Shown here: in pieces, positions 1 through 5,282 of the stretch
How the letters are laid out: each line of letters starts with the position of its first letter
How positions within the stretch are numbered: position 1 is the first letter of the stretch
NCBI GenBank assembly: GCA_964228975.1
Contig: CAXRCC010000250.1
Span: forward strand, 1-9,035
Reading direction: 5' to 3'
DNA length: 9,035 nucleotides
Source: Paraneptunicella sp964228975
Lineage (GTDB): Bacteria; Pseudomonadota; Gammaproteobacteria; Enterobacterales; Alteromonadaceae
The notes under the pieces: model-generated
Seen by the model: only the letters and a program-made list of their open reading frames with translations
What the model was told of the DNA's origin: nothing
Database searches by the model: none
Program-made: the position numbers and the translations under genes

Positions 1-84
1 TGTTGAATTGCGATAGCCATAAAAGCCAATACACAGCATGAGTACTGTGTAGAAAGAAAAAGAAATAAACAAATAGTAATTCAT
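1..84 (-). CDS. Sodium:solute symporter-like transporter, N-terminal fragment (cut by window edge)
   Basis: Only the first 28 codons are present, read leftwards from an ATG at 84-82; the gene continues beyond base 1. The visible protein starts MNYYLFISFS, forms one long hydrophobic helix rich in Phe, Tyr and Leu, and then reads GFYGYRNST. A first membrane segment without a cleavable signal, ending in a G-(F/Y)-x-x-x-R step, is how sodium:solute symporter (PutP/SSS) proteins begin. If so, it is an inner-membrane permease importing a small solute with sodium. A short purine-rich AGGG lies about 5 bases upstream of the ATG, and a good minus-strand promoter lies at 115-142. It is transcribed divergently from ybiT and is probably unrelated to the PKS cluster. 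The family call rests on very few residues; another multi-helix membrane protein is possible. Confidence 0.5.
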   Translation of the reverse strand, partial: MNYYLFISFSFYTVLMLCIGFYGYRNST

Positions 85-114
85 AGCGCCCTTTTAGTTT
101 GAACTCTAACTATT

Positions 115-142
115 AGTATACATACTATTTTTTATCTGTCAC
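115..142 (-). promoter_or_regulatory. Predicted sigma-70 promoter for the minus-strand transporter
   Basis: On the minus strand, GTGACA (142-137) matches the -35 consensus at 5 of 6 bases. After a 16-base spacer comes TATACT (120-115), also 5 of 6 to the -10 consensus. Transcription would start near base 108, giving a leader of about 25 bases before the ATG at 84. The -10 box lies inside an inverted repeat, TAGTA-TACA-TACTA (114-127), which could be a regulator site overlapping the promoter. Predicted by eye only. Confidence 0.45.
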
Positions 143-186
143 GGTTCAAAAATAAAATCTAAAAGTGAAATTGCGCTATAAAGCCC

Positions 187-216
187 GTCAAAACCCGCTA
201 AAAAGTAGTCAAAACC
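187..216. repeat. Direct repeat GTCAAAACC, copies 21 bases apart
   Basis: The 9-base word GTCAAAACC occurs at 187-195 and 208-216. The 21-base offset is two DNA helical turns, so both copies lie on the same face of the helix, as expected for paired regulator half-sites. They are about 45 bases upstream of the predicted -35 of the minus-strand transporter promoter. The words are exact; the regulatory role is inferred. Confidence 0.3.
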
Positions 217-222
217 TCAATT

Positions 223-253
223 TAATTAAAAATACCAAAACAATTTTTAATTA
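223..253. repeat. AT-only inverted repeat, 11-base arms, 9-base loop
   Basis: TAATTAAAAAT (223-233) is followed after nine bases by its exact reverse complement (243-253). With only A and T in the stem and no T-run after it, it is a poor terminator. It may be an operator or a curved-DNA element in the divergent promoter region. Perfect 11-base arms stand out, but AT-rich DNA produces such arms by chance more often than balanced DNA. Confidence 0.35.
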
Positions 254-367
254 GTATTGAATCTATTTTTTCGATGCATGCAATGCAGTATGAAGCGATG
301 TTTTCATCGGCACATTTCTAAGGTAAACAACAAGCAAACGAAATAGATTACTTTTTCGCCATCCACA

Positions 368-396
368 TCGACTTTACCCCGCAACTTCTGTATAGT
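368..396 (+). promoter_or_regulatory. Predicted sigma-70 promoter for ybiT
   Basis: TCGACT (368-373) matches the -35 consensus at 4 of 6 bases. After a 17-base spacer comes TATAGT (391-396), 5 of 6 to the -10 consensus. The bases right after the -10 are GC-rich (GCGCGCC), a discriminator type often linked to growth-rate or stringent control. Transcription would start near 403 and give a leader of about 95 bases. Predicted by eye only. Confidence 0.4.
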
Positions 397-484
397 GCGC
401 GCCTCTTTTATCCCAACGGCTTGGGGCTGGGTCTGACGAACGGCATATTCCGTTTACCCTTGTTTTAATCGCATTCTTAATTTC

Positions 485-501
485 AGGAAGTACCTCCATT
501 G
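485..501 (+). promoter_or_regulatory. Ribosome binding site deciding the TTG start of ybiT
   Basis: AGGAAG (485-490) lies 8 bases upstream of TTG at 499. The next in-frame ATG is residue 9 (MQFG), which would remove the first beta strand of the cassette. Spacing and family alignment both favour the TTG, a rare start codon that usually lowers expression. Confidence 0.7.
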
Positions 502-2100
502 ATTAGCATCGCAAACATCACCATGCAATTTGGCGCAGAGCCGCTGTTTGAAAACATTTCAGCCAAGTTTGGCAACGGCAATCGCTATGGTCTTATCGGC
601 GCGAACGGATGTGGCAAATCCACCTTAATGAAAATCCTAAGCGGCGCACTTGCGCCAACGGCGGGTAACGTGTCTGTTGAGCCAGGAAACCGACTGGGCG
701 TGCTGAACCAGAACCAGTTCGCTTTCGAAGAGTTTTCCGTTATCGACACCGTGATTATGGGCGACGCCAAGCTGTGGGAAATCAAACAAGAGCGTGACCG
801 CATTTATAGCTTGCCGGAAATGTCTGAAGAAGACGGCATGAAGGTGGCAGATTTAGAAACTGAATACGCCGAGCTAGATGGTTACACCGCAGAAGCCCGC
901 GCAGGCGATATTCTATTAGAAGCAGGCATCGCAGAAGAGTTTCACTTTGGCTTAATGAGTCAAGTTGCTCCGGGTTACAAGGTTCGCGTACTTTTGGCAC
1001 AGGCGCTTTTTTCTGAGCCTGATATCCTGCTACTCGACGAACCAACCAACAACTTGGATATTCATTCCATCGACTGGTTAATTGGCGTATTGAATCAAAG
1101 AAAGAGCACCATGATCATCATTTCGCACGATCGCTATTTCTTAAACTCCATTTGTACTCACATGGCAGATATCGATTACGGCGAATTAAGAGTTTTCCCT
1201 GGTAACTACGACGCCTTCCAAGAAGCGGCTGCCCTTATACAAGAACAGCTACACAACGAAAATGCGAAAAAGAGTGCAGAAATTGAAGAGCTTCAAGCCT
1301 TTGTTGCCCGATTCTCTGCCAACGCATCAAAAGCAAAGCAAGCAACCTCTCGCGCGAAAAAGTTAGAGAAAATCGAACTTGCCGATATCAAAGCCTCAAG
1401 TCGCCGCTCGCCGTACATTGCCTTTAAACAGCATAAAAAACTGCATCGACAAGCCTTAATTCTCGAAGATTTAGGCCACGGTTATGATGAAGGTCCTCTA
1501 TTCCAAAACGGCAACCTAATATTAGAAGCCGGCGCGCGCCTTGCCGTTATTGGAGAAAACGGTGCCGGTAAAACCACTTTCTTAAAATGTTTAATGGAAG
1601 AAGTGCAAGCCAATGAAGGCACAGTGAAGTGGTCTGAAAATGCGGCGATTGGTTACTGCCCACAAGACAGCTCTGAAGATTTCGACTGCGACCTAACCTT
1701 GTTCGATTGGTTAAGCCAATGGCGCACAGAAAAACACGACGACTTAATTGTAAACGCCATGCTAGGTCGCTTGTTGTTCACTGCTGATGACTTTAAAAAG
1801 AAAGTTAACGTGTGCTCAGGGGGAGAGAAAAACCGCCTATTGTTCGGCAAGCTCATGATGATGGATATCAATGTGCTGATTATGGATGAGCCAACTAACC
1901 ACTTGGATATGGAATCCATTGAAGCGTTAAACCGCTCATTGCAGCAATTCGATGGCACGTTGATTTTTGTCAGTCACGATACGCAATTTGTTTCCTCGTT
2001 AGCCACGCACGTGATCGAAATCAAAGAGCATGCGATGGACATTTTCCACGGAAACTACGATGAATACCGAGCCTCTCAAGAGAAAAAAGCGATTGCTTAA
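499..2100 (+). CDS. ybiT: ABC-F family ATPase, YbiT type
   Basis: A 533-residue soluble protein with two ATP-binding cassettes and no membrane segments. ABC-F proteins bind the ribosomal E site and adjust stalled or initiating ribosomes; YbiT is a housekeeping member. Cassette 1 has Walker A GANGCGKST (34-42), Walker B DILLLDEPTNNLD (Asp180, Glu181) and switch His210. Its signature segment is degenerate (MSQVAPGYKVR, 153-163), as I recall for E. coli YbiT. The charged inter-domain linker (about 245-315, with FSANASKAKQATSRAK) is typical of the family. Cassette 2 has GENGAGKTT (352-360), CSGGEKNR (439-446), MDEPTNHLD (Asp463, Glu464) and His493. The start is TTG: AGGA at 485-488 is well spaced, and this start gives the same N-terminus and about the same length (530) as E. 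coli YbiT. It has its own promoter and is separated from the PKS genes by 954 bases, so it is probably a chromosomal neighbour, not part of the cluster. Confidence 0.95.
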   Translation: MISIANITMQFGAEPLFENISAKFGNGNRYGLIGANGCGKSTLMKILSGALAPTAGNVSVEPGNRLGVLNQNQFAFEEFSVIDTVIMGDAKLWEIKQERDRIYSLPEMSEEDGMKVADLETEYAELDGYTAEARAGDILLEAGIAEEFHFGLMSQVAPGYKVRVLLAQALFSEPDILLLDEPTNNLDIHSIDWLIGVLNQRKSTMIIISHDRYFLNSICTHMADIDYGELRVFPGNYDAFQEAAALIQEQLHNENAKKSAEIEELQAFVARFSANASKAKQATSRAKKLEKIELADIKASSRRSPYIAFKQHKKLHRQALILEDLGHGYDEGPLFQNGNLILEAGARLAVIGENGAGKTTFLKCLMEEVQANEGTVKWSENAAIGYCPQDSSEDFDCDLTLFDWLSQWRTEKHDDLIVNAMLGRLLFTADDFKKKVNVCSGGEKNRLLFGKLMMMDINVLIMDEPTNHLDMESIEALNRSLQQFDGTLIFVSHDTQFVSSLATHVIEIKEHAMDIFHGNYDEYRASQEKKAIA

Positions 2101-2226
2101 GGCATAAAATTCCGCCGTCTTGTGACGTTCTAGTTGCAAATCCTTCTCATTCTCACCAAAAATGTTTTCATTAACGGCTAAGACATGGATGTCCTTAGCC
2201 TGTCGCATTTGAATAATTTCAGCCAT
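1999..2226 (-). CDS. Doubtful small ORF or gene remnant overlapping the ybiT 3' end
   Basis: An ATG at 2226-2224 on the minus strand is preceded by AAGG with 8-base spacing and opens a 75-codon frame beginning MAEIIQMRQAKDIHVLA. The first 42 or so codons lie in the spacer and look protein-like: acidic, with the run NENIFGENEKDLQLERHKT. The last third runs antisense inside ybiT and ends VENVHRMLFDFDHVRG, which is probably forced by the ybiT sequence. I do not recognise a family. It may be a real short protein with a convergent overlap, the 5' remnant of a gene cut off next to ybiT, or chance. An ATG 18 codons upstream in the same frame (at 2280) has no better ribosome site. Confidence 0.25.
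   Translation of the reverse strand: MAEIIQMRQAKDIHVLAVNENIFGENEKDLQLERHKTAEFYALSNRFFLLRGSVFIVVSVENVHRMLFDFDHVRG
2176..2200. repeat. Imperfect inverted repeat after ybiT
   Basis: GGCTAAG (2176-2182) pairs with CTTAGCC (2194-2200). Inner bases ACA and TGT extend the stem around a single-base bulge, leaving a TGGA loop. It could fold in RNA from either strand, but neither side has a T-run, so a simple intrinsic terminator is unlikely. It falls inside the doubtful minus-strand ORF. Confidence 0.35.
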
Positions 2227-2289
2227 CTTTATAACCTTTTTCAAGGATATTGTGGCATCTGTAACAGGATGAAAACGCATACAAATTCA

Positions 2290-2397
2290 TATATCGAAAA
2301 ACATTTTTTCATTTTAAAGAAATTACGCTTATCGACTGCTCCTCTACACCTTATAAGACAAAGAAAAATTAACCATTATCTTATATCGAAAAGCATT
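2290..2397. repeat. 16-base direct repeat with one mismatch
   Basis: TATATCGAAAAACATT (2290-2305) recurs as TATATCGAAAAGCATT (2382-2397), 92 bases apart, differing at one base. The copies flank a stretch with no gene. They could be regulator sites or leftovers of an old duplication. The match is direct; the role is unknown. Confidence 0.3.
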
Positions 2398-2529
2398 ATC
2401 GAGTCTGTGAACTTAATCTTTAAGAAATCCACTTAATGATTAAGAATAACGTTTAAATACTCAAAAATGACAATATAAAAATACGACCAATAAACAGAAA
2501 CTTACTCTCAATAAATGGTTTATATTTTC

Positions 2530-2555
2530 AAAAATATTCTATCCATTATATTTTT
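2530..2555. repeat. AT inverted repeat with 8-base arms
   Basis: AAAAATAT (2530-2537) and its exact reverse complement ATATTTTT (2548-2555) are separated by ten bases. The geometry fits a dimeric regulator site, but the composition makes chance likely. As RNA, plus-strand transcripts would end the stem in five U residues, although the stem has no G or C. Confidence 0.2.
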
Positions 2556-2730
2556 ACCATAGTTTACATAACGTCAACCAAGTATTAATAACGCACACAG
2601 TCGTATTTCCTCATTAATTTTAGACATTCGTTTTAAACGCCTTAACACACTGTTATATAATACATTATTGCCATTTTGCCTTCATAAACTGTATATAAAA
2701 CAATCACCTTTTAACGATGCTTCATAATGA

Positions 2731-2894
2731 GTAACAAAATGGTAACTTTCTCATTAATGAAAAAAACAAATGTAACAAAATAGTTGCAATAAAAAGTGCG
2801 GCAAAATATTATCCCTTAAAGCAAATTCACATGAACTATTTATTATTCATTAGAATTGCTTATAGATAGTGCAAAAGGATCGAGTTGGTAACTT
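2731..2894. promoter_or_regulatory. Cluster of GTAAC words upstream of the PKS operon (possible regulator sites)
   Basis: GTAACAAAAT occurs at 2731-2740 and 2772-2781, an offset of 41 bases or close to four helical turns. TGGTAACTT occurs at 2740-2748 and 2886-2894. All four contain GTAAC in the same orientation, within 165 bases and 160-325 bases upstream of the first cluster gene. Same-direction sites at near-whole helical turns resemble activator binding sites. No regulator gene is in the window, so this is inference from spacing and repetition. Confidence 0.3.
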
Positions 2895-3054
2895 GCCCAT
2901 ATTAAACAAGTGAATCCCTACAACGCGGCAATACCCAAACAAGCACTGTTAGCTGAGAAAATAAGAATAAAAACAAATAAGAAAAGGAAAGAATTATATT
3001 TCTTTTACGGCAGTCAACACTGCTTGAACACTTAATACTTATTGGGATAACGAA

Positions 3055-3897
3055 ATGAAAGTTGCTGTGATTGGAGCGGGCACAATGGGGCGTGATATCG
3101 CCTTGAACCTTGCTGCTTTTGGTATCCAAACCCTGTTAAAAGACATCGCGCCAGCTGCTTTAGACGAAGCTCGATCCGCCATTCGTCAAAATTTACGTTT
3201 GTATAAAATGACAAACCCAGCCTACAAACATCTCGACAAGGCAGCACTCGACTCCCTCATCCACTACACGGTTGATTACAACGAATTTGACAGCGTTGAC
3301 TGGGTAATTGAAAACGTGCCTGAAGAATGGGAACGCAAAGAACAGGTTTATCAGGAGCTTGCAGAAGTTTGCCGCCCTGAAACCCGATTTGGCGTTAACA
3401 CCAGTTGCATTTCAATTACCAAAGTCGGCGCCCTCATGCCACATCCGGAAAACGTCATTGGCATGCACTTTATGAACCCGGTCCCGATGAAGCCAGCGGT
3501 TGAAACCGTAAAAGGCTTTCACACCAGCGAAGACACCATAGAAAGTGCGAAAGCCCTGCTCAAAGCAATGAGCAAAAAAATGATATTAGTCAATGACTTC
3601 CCCGGTTTTGTCGCCAACAGACTCTCGCATTTATTTATGAATGAAGCGGCTTTTTTAGTGCAGGACCAAGTCGCTGACCCCGCCGCCATTGATGCCATTT
3701 TTAAAGAAGGTTATGGCCATGCAATGGGACCGCTAAAAACAGCCGACCTCATAGGTTTAGACACGGTCGTTAGCTCACTCAAAGTCCTTTACGAAAGCTA
3801 CCAAGATCCGAAGTTTCGATGTTGTCCCTTACTGCAAAAAATGGTCGACGCTGGCCTATTAGGCAGGAAAAGCGGTCGAGGCTTTTACGAGTACTAA
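3055..3897 (+). CDS. 3-hydroxyacyl dehydrogenase of hydroxymalonyl-ACP formation (FkbK type)
   Basis: A 280-residue NAD-dependent dehydrogenase. The Rossmann signature GAGTMG (7-12) opens the protein and Asp30 ends the second beta strand, which favours NAD over NADP. The catalytic set of the 3-hydroxyacyl-CoA dehydrogenase family is complete: Ser117 (NTSCIS), His138 (GMHFMNP), Glu150 (VETVKG) and Asn188 (VANRL). The intervals 21, 12 and 38 equal those of the human enzyme (137, 158, 170, 208, from memory). The C-terminal domain ends GLLGRKSGRGFYEY, the usual family ending. In this setting the likely substrate is glyceryl-ACP, whose 3-hydroxyl is oxidised to an aldehyde. It is the first gene of the cluster, with a weak GGGA ribosome site at 3044-3047, and lies 60 bases before the FkbH gene. 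Sequence alone could also fit 3-hydroxybutyryl-CoA dehydrogenase; the neighbours decide. Confidence 0.85.
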   Translation: MKVAVIGAGTMGRDIALNLAAFGIQTLLKDIAPAALDEARSAIRQNLRLYKMTNPAYKHLDKAALDSLIHYTVDYNEFDSVDWVIENVPEEWERKEQVYQELAEVCRPETRFGVNTSCISITKVGALMPHPENVIGMHFMNPVPMKPAVETVKGFHTSEDTIESAKALLKAMSKKMILVNDFPGFVANRLSHLFMNEAAFLVQDQVADPAAIDAIFKEGYGHAMGPLKTADLIGLDTVVSSLKVLYESYQDPKFRCCPLLQKMVDAGLLGRKSGRGFYEY

Positions 3898-3957
3898 GCG
3901 GACTTCCACAATCTAAGCAATAAACAACGGTTTTAACCCTTTTTCAGGTAAATCGAC

Positions 3958-5004
3958 ATGACAAGTGCATCTAAAATTCGTAAACAGGCTAAATGCGTCG
4001 TCTGGGATCTTGATCACACCTTATGGACAGGCGTCCTTGTAGAGGGTGACGATCTTGTGCTCAAGCCAAAAATTGCCGATGTTATCAAAGCCCTTGATGC
4101 GAAAGGCGTTTTACAATCCATCGCCAGTAAAAACAACTACGAAGATGCCATAGCCAAACTCAAAGCACTCGGGCTAGATGAGTATTTTTTGTATCCACAA
4201 ATCAGCTGGAACCCCAAGTCTTCTGCCATCGCCACCATTCGTGAAAAGCTCAATATTGGCATCGACACCTTTTTATTCATCGATGATCAGCCATTCGAGC
4301 GCGATGAAGTTCAAGAGCTGCATCCCGATGTTGAATGCATTGATGCCACAGAATACCTCGACTTACTAGATCACCCACGCATCGCCAGCATCAAACTCAC
4401 CGACGATGCCGCCATGCGCCGCATTCGTTACCTAGAAGACATGCAGCGTCAAACCGACGAAAGTGACTTTGAAGGCACACCGGAAAGCTTTCTCGCCAAG
4501 CTGGATATGGAGTTCACCATTTCAGCGGCGCAACCCGAGGATTTGCTTCGTGCAGAGGAATTAACCGAGCGCACCAATCAACTCAATTCTACGGGCATCA
4601 CCTACGACAAAGCAGAACTTGCGCACTTTATGCAATCACAGACGCATGAACTGCTAGTGTGTGAACTCAAAGACAAATACGGATCCTACGGCAAAATTGG
4701 GTTAGCCCTTATCGAAATTGGCGAATCTCACGACATGATCAAACTGTTATTGATGAGTTGCCGTACCGCTGCTCGCGGCGTTGGCAGTGTGTTGTTGAGC
4801 TACTTAATGAAGCAAGCGCAATCTCGCGGACATACGCTACAAGCCCAGTTCAAACGCACTTCGCGAAATCGTCAAATGTTAGTGACTTATCAGTTCGCCA
4901 ACTTTAAAGAAGTCACAAGGGATGAAGAAGGCAACATCTTGTTTGAAAACGATTTATCCCTCGTTAACGACTACCCCGAATACATCAAAGTCATCATTCA
5001 ATAA
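3958..5004 (+). CDS. FkbH-type glyceryl transferase/phosphatase (HAD superfamily)
   Basis: A 348-residue protein of the FkbH family. In characterised members (FkbH, OzmB) it takes a 3-phosphoglyceryl group from 1,3-bisphosphoglycerate, removes the phosphate and passes the glyceryl group to the phosphopantetheine of an ACP. The N-terminal HAD domain shows motif I WDLDHT (Asp17, Asp19), motif II around ASKN (Ser57), a motif III Lys in WNPKS (Lys87) and motif IV FIDDQPFER (Asp109, Asp110). The C-terminal GNAT-like half carries the family signatures ERTNQLNSTG (204-213) and MSCRTAARGVGS (266-277, with Cys268). Length is normal for a stand-alone member. CAGG about 10 bases before the ATG is a moderate ribosome site. 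The ACP follows after 15 bases, matching its expected partnership. This gene is the clearest marker of the three-carbon extender-unit pathway. Confidence 0.95.
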   Translation: MTSASKIRKQAKCVVWDLDHTLWTGVLVEGDDLVLKPKIADVIKALDAKGVLQSIASKNNYEDAIAKLKALGLDEYFLYPQISWNPKSSAIATIREKLNIGIDTFLFIDDQPFERDEVQELHPDVECIDATEYLDLLDHPRIASIKLTDDAAMRRIRYLEDMQRQTDESDFEGTPESFLAKLDMEFTISAAQPEDLLRAEELTERTNQLNSTGITYDKAELAHFMQSQTHELLVCELKDKYGSYGKIGLALIEIGESHDMIKLLLMSCRTAARGVGSVLLSYLMKQAQSRGHTLQAQFKRTSRNRQMLVTYQFANFKEVTRDEEGNILFENDLSLVNDYPEYIKVIIQ

Positions 5005-5019
5005 ACAAGAGAAAAGACC

Positions 5020-5280
5020 ATGTCACAAACAGCATTTAACCGAGAAAGTGTTAGAGAATTCATCGAAAGCAATATGGACGTATTTGATGAAGACGTAGAA
5101 CTGAACGATGACACCAACATCTTTACCAGTGGCTACGTTAACTCCATCTTCGCCATGCGTTTGTTGAACTTCATCGAAACCCAATATGACTTGGAGGTAC
5201 CGGATGAAGACATCGTGATGTCTAACTTTAGCTCTATCGACGCAATGCATGCACTAGTAAGCAAATTACAAGAGGCGTAA
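5020..5280 (+). CDS. Stand-alone acyl carrier protein for the hydroxymalonyl extender unit
   Basis: An 86-residue, strongly acidic carrier protein. The phosphopantetheine site is Ser42 in FTSGYVNSIFAM; G-(F/Y)-V-N-S is the variant seen in FkbJ-type carriers rather than the DSL of fatty-acid ACP. The expected four-helix layout is present, with acidic helix II just after Ser42 (MRLLNFIETQYDLEVPDEDI). The glyceryl group would be loaded here by the FkbH protein, oxidised in place, and the finished unit delivered to a PKS acyltransferase. It lies 15 bases after the FkbH gene and 2 bases before the oxidase gene, so the three are surely co-transcribed. A phosphopantetheinyl transferase is needed but not seen here. 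Confidence 0.92.
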   Translation: MSQTAFNRESVREFIESNMDVFDEDVELNDDTNIFTSGYVNSIFAMRLLNFIETQYDLEVPDEDIVMSNFSSIDAMHALVSKLQEA

Positions 5281-5282
5281 CC

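Larger units (their letters stand above)
85..498. other. Divergent intergenic region between the transporter and ybiT
   Basis: No gene is seen in these 414 bases. The left part (to about 290) is very AT-rich and the part nearest ybiT is more GC-rich. It holds a minus-strand promoter (115-142), a direct repeat GTCAAAACC (187-195 and 208-216), an AT-only inverted repeat (223-253), a small perfect hairpin CGATG-TTTT-CATCG (296-309), a plus-strand promoter (368-396) and a leader of roughly 95 bases before ybiT. The leader contains a small hairpin, AACGG-CATATT-CCGTT (439-454), with no uninterrupted T-run after it, so it is not called a terminator. Confidence 0.6.
2101..3054. other. AT-rich spacer and presumed control region of the PKS cluster
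   Basis: This 954-base stretch separates ybiT from the cluster. Apart from the doubtful minus-strand ORF at its left end I see no credible gene. From about 2280 to 3010 it is much richer in A and T than the flanking genes. It holds an imperfect hairpin (2176-2200), a near-identical 16-base direct repeat (2290-2305, 2382-2397), an AT inverted repeat (2530-2555), and several GTAAC words between 2731 and 2892, two of them in the 10-base repeat GTAACAAAAT. A TATAAT hexamer at 2656-2661 lacks a good -35, so no promoter can be fixed. No convincing terminator follows ybiT. Since the first cluster gene starts at 3055, the cluster promoter is most likely in the right half. Confidence 0.55.

Noticed and set aside
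2116..2127. Possible ybiT terminator (CGTC-TTGT-GACG)
   Set aside because: The stem is only four bases and no T-run follows. The longer hairpin at 2176-2200 also lacks a T-run on either strand.
2185..2436. Plus-strand open frame of 83 codons after ybiT
   Set aside because: It has no ribosome site, a composition simply reflecting AT-rich DNA (many Ile, Lys, Asn, His, Ser), and no recognisable motif.
2633..2661. TATAAT at 2656-2661 as the cluster promoter
   Set aside because: The base triplets in the -35 position (TTAAAC with a 17-base spacer) match only three consensus bases. Such hexamers are common in this AT-rich stretch, and the start codon is about 390 bases away.
3929..3945. GGTT-TT-AACC followed by T-rich bases between the FkbK- and FkbH-type genes, resembling a terminator
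   Set aside because: The stem is only four bases with a two-base loop, too weak for termination, and the genes clearly belong to one pathway.
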